Source: JAICLL01 sp035252155
GTDB lineage: Bacteria; Planctomycetota; Planctomycetia; Pirellulales; JAICIG01
NCBI GenBank assembly: GCA_035252155.1
Contig: DATFDL010000552.1
Location: 1 to 5,614, forward strand
Reading direction: 5' to 3'
Length of the DNA: 5,614 nt
Below the pieces are notes generated by a model. The model did no database searches and had not been told where the DNA came from. It saw nothing but the letters and a program-made list of their open reading frames with translations. Shown here one piece after another: positions 5,599-5,614 of this stretch; the first letter of the stretch is position 1; the number at the start of each line of letters is the position of its first letter. The position numbers and the translations under genes are program-made.

Positions 5599-5614
5599 GC
5601 CACTTGCGTTTGAT

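Overview
The window is GC-rich and reads as a chromosomal segment of a planctomycete, probably of the Pirellulales type. That placement is an inference from three things: the Tat-exported protein style, an MFS carrier with a sugar-porter-like C-terminus, and above all the intergenic inverted repeats. The repeat with the core AACCCGAAGCGTAAGCGAGG and the repeats containing GAACGCCCTC..GTGGCGTTCCG and GTAGGGTGGGA..GAGCTTGCGAGTC look like dispersed repeats I associate with planctomycete genomes. No rRNA, tRNA, CRISPR array, transposase or phage gene is visible.

Layout, left to right: (1) the C-terminal half of an MFS transporter (+), cut by the left edge. (2) A 76-bp palindromic repeat (A) in the convergent gap. 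(3) A Tat-signal protein of unrecognised family (-). (4) A 123-bp divergent promoter region with a palindromic TTATAA core. (5) A 390-residue UvrC-like protein (+) with the GIY-YIG nuclease, iron-sulfur cysteines and UVR motif of UvrC, but without its C-terminal RNase H-like nuclease and helix-hairpin-helix half. (6) A second inverted repeat (B). (7) A gamma-carbonic-anhydrase-family hexapeptide protein (+), whose last codons run through a degenerate half copy of repeat A. (8) A 251-bp convergent gap containing a 191-bp segment bounded by 18-bp inverted repeats (C). (9) A PLP enzyme of the D-threonine aldolase/D-serine dehydratase family (-). (10) A fourth inverted repeat (D) that ends eight bases upstream of that gene's Shine-Dalgarno sequence.

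The five genes do not form an operon or an evident pathway. They are single housekeeping or accessory genes in alternating orientation: transport, an exported protein, DNA repair, CO2/bicarbonate or CoA-type hexapeptide chemistry, and D-amino-acid metabolism. What ties the window together is the noncoding architecture. Every intergenic gap except the divergent promoter holds a long imperfect inverted repeat, and the four have unrelated sequences. The most interesting coding observation is the half-length UvrC-like protein. I see no convincing novel multi-gene system such as a defence island or biosynthetic cluster.
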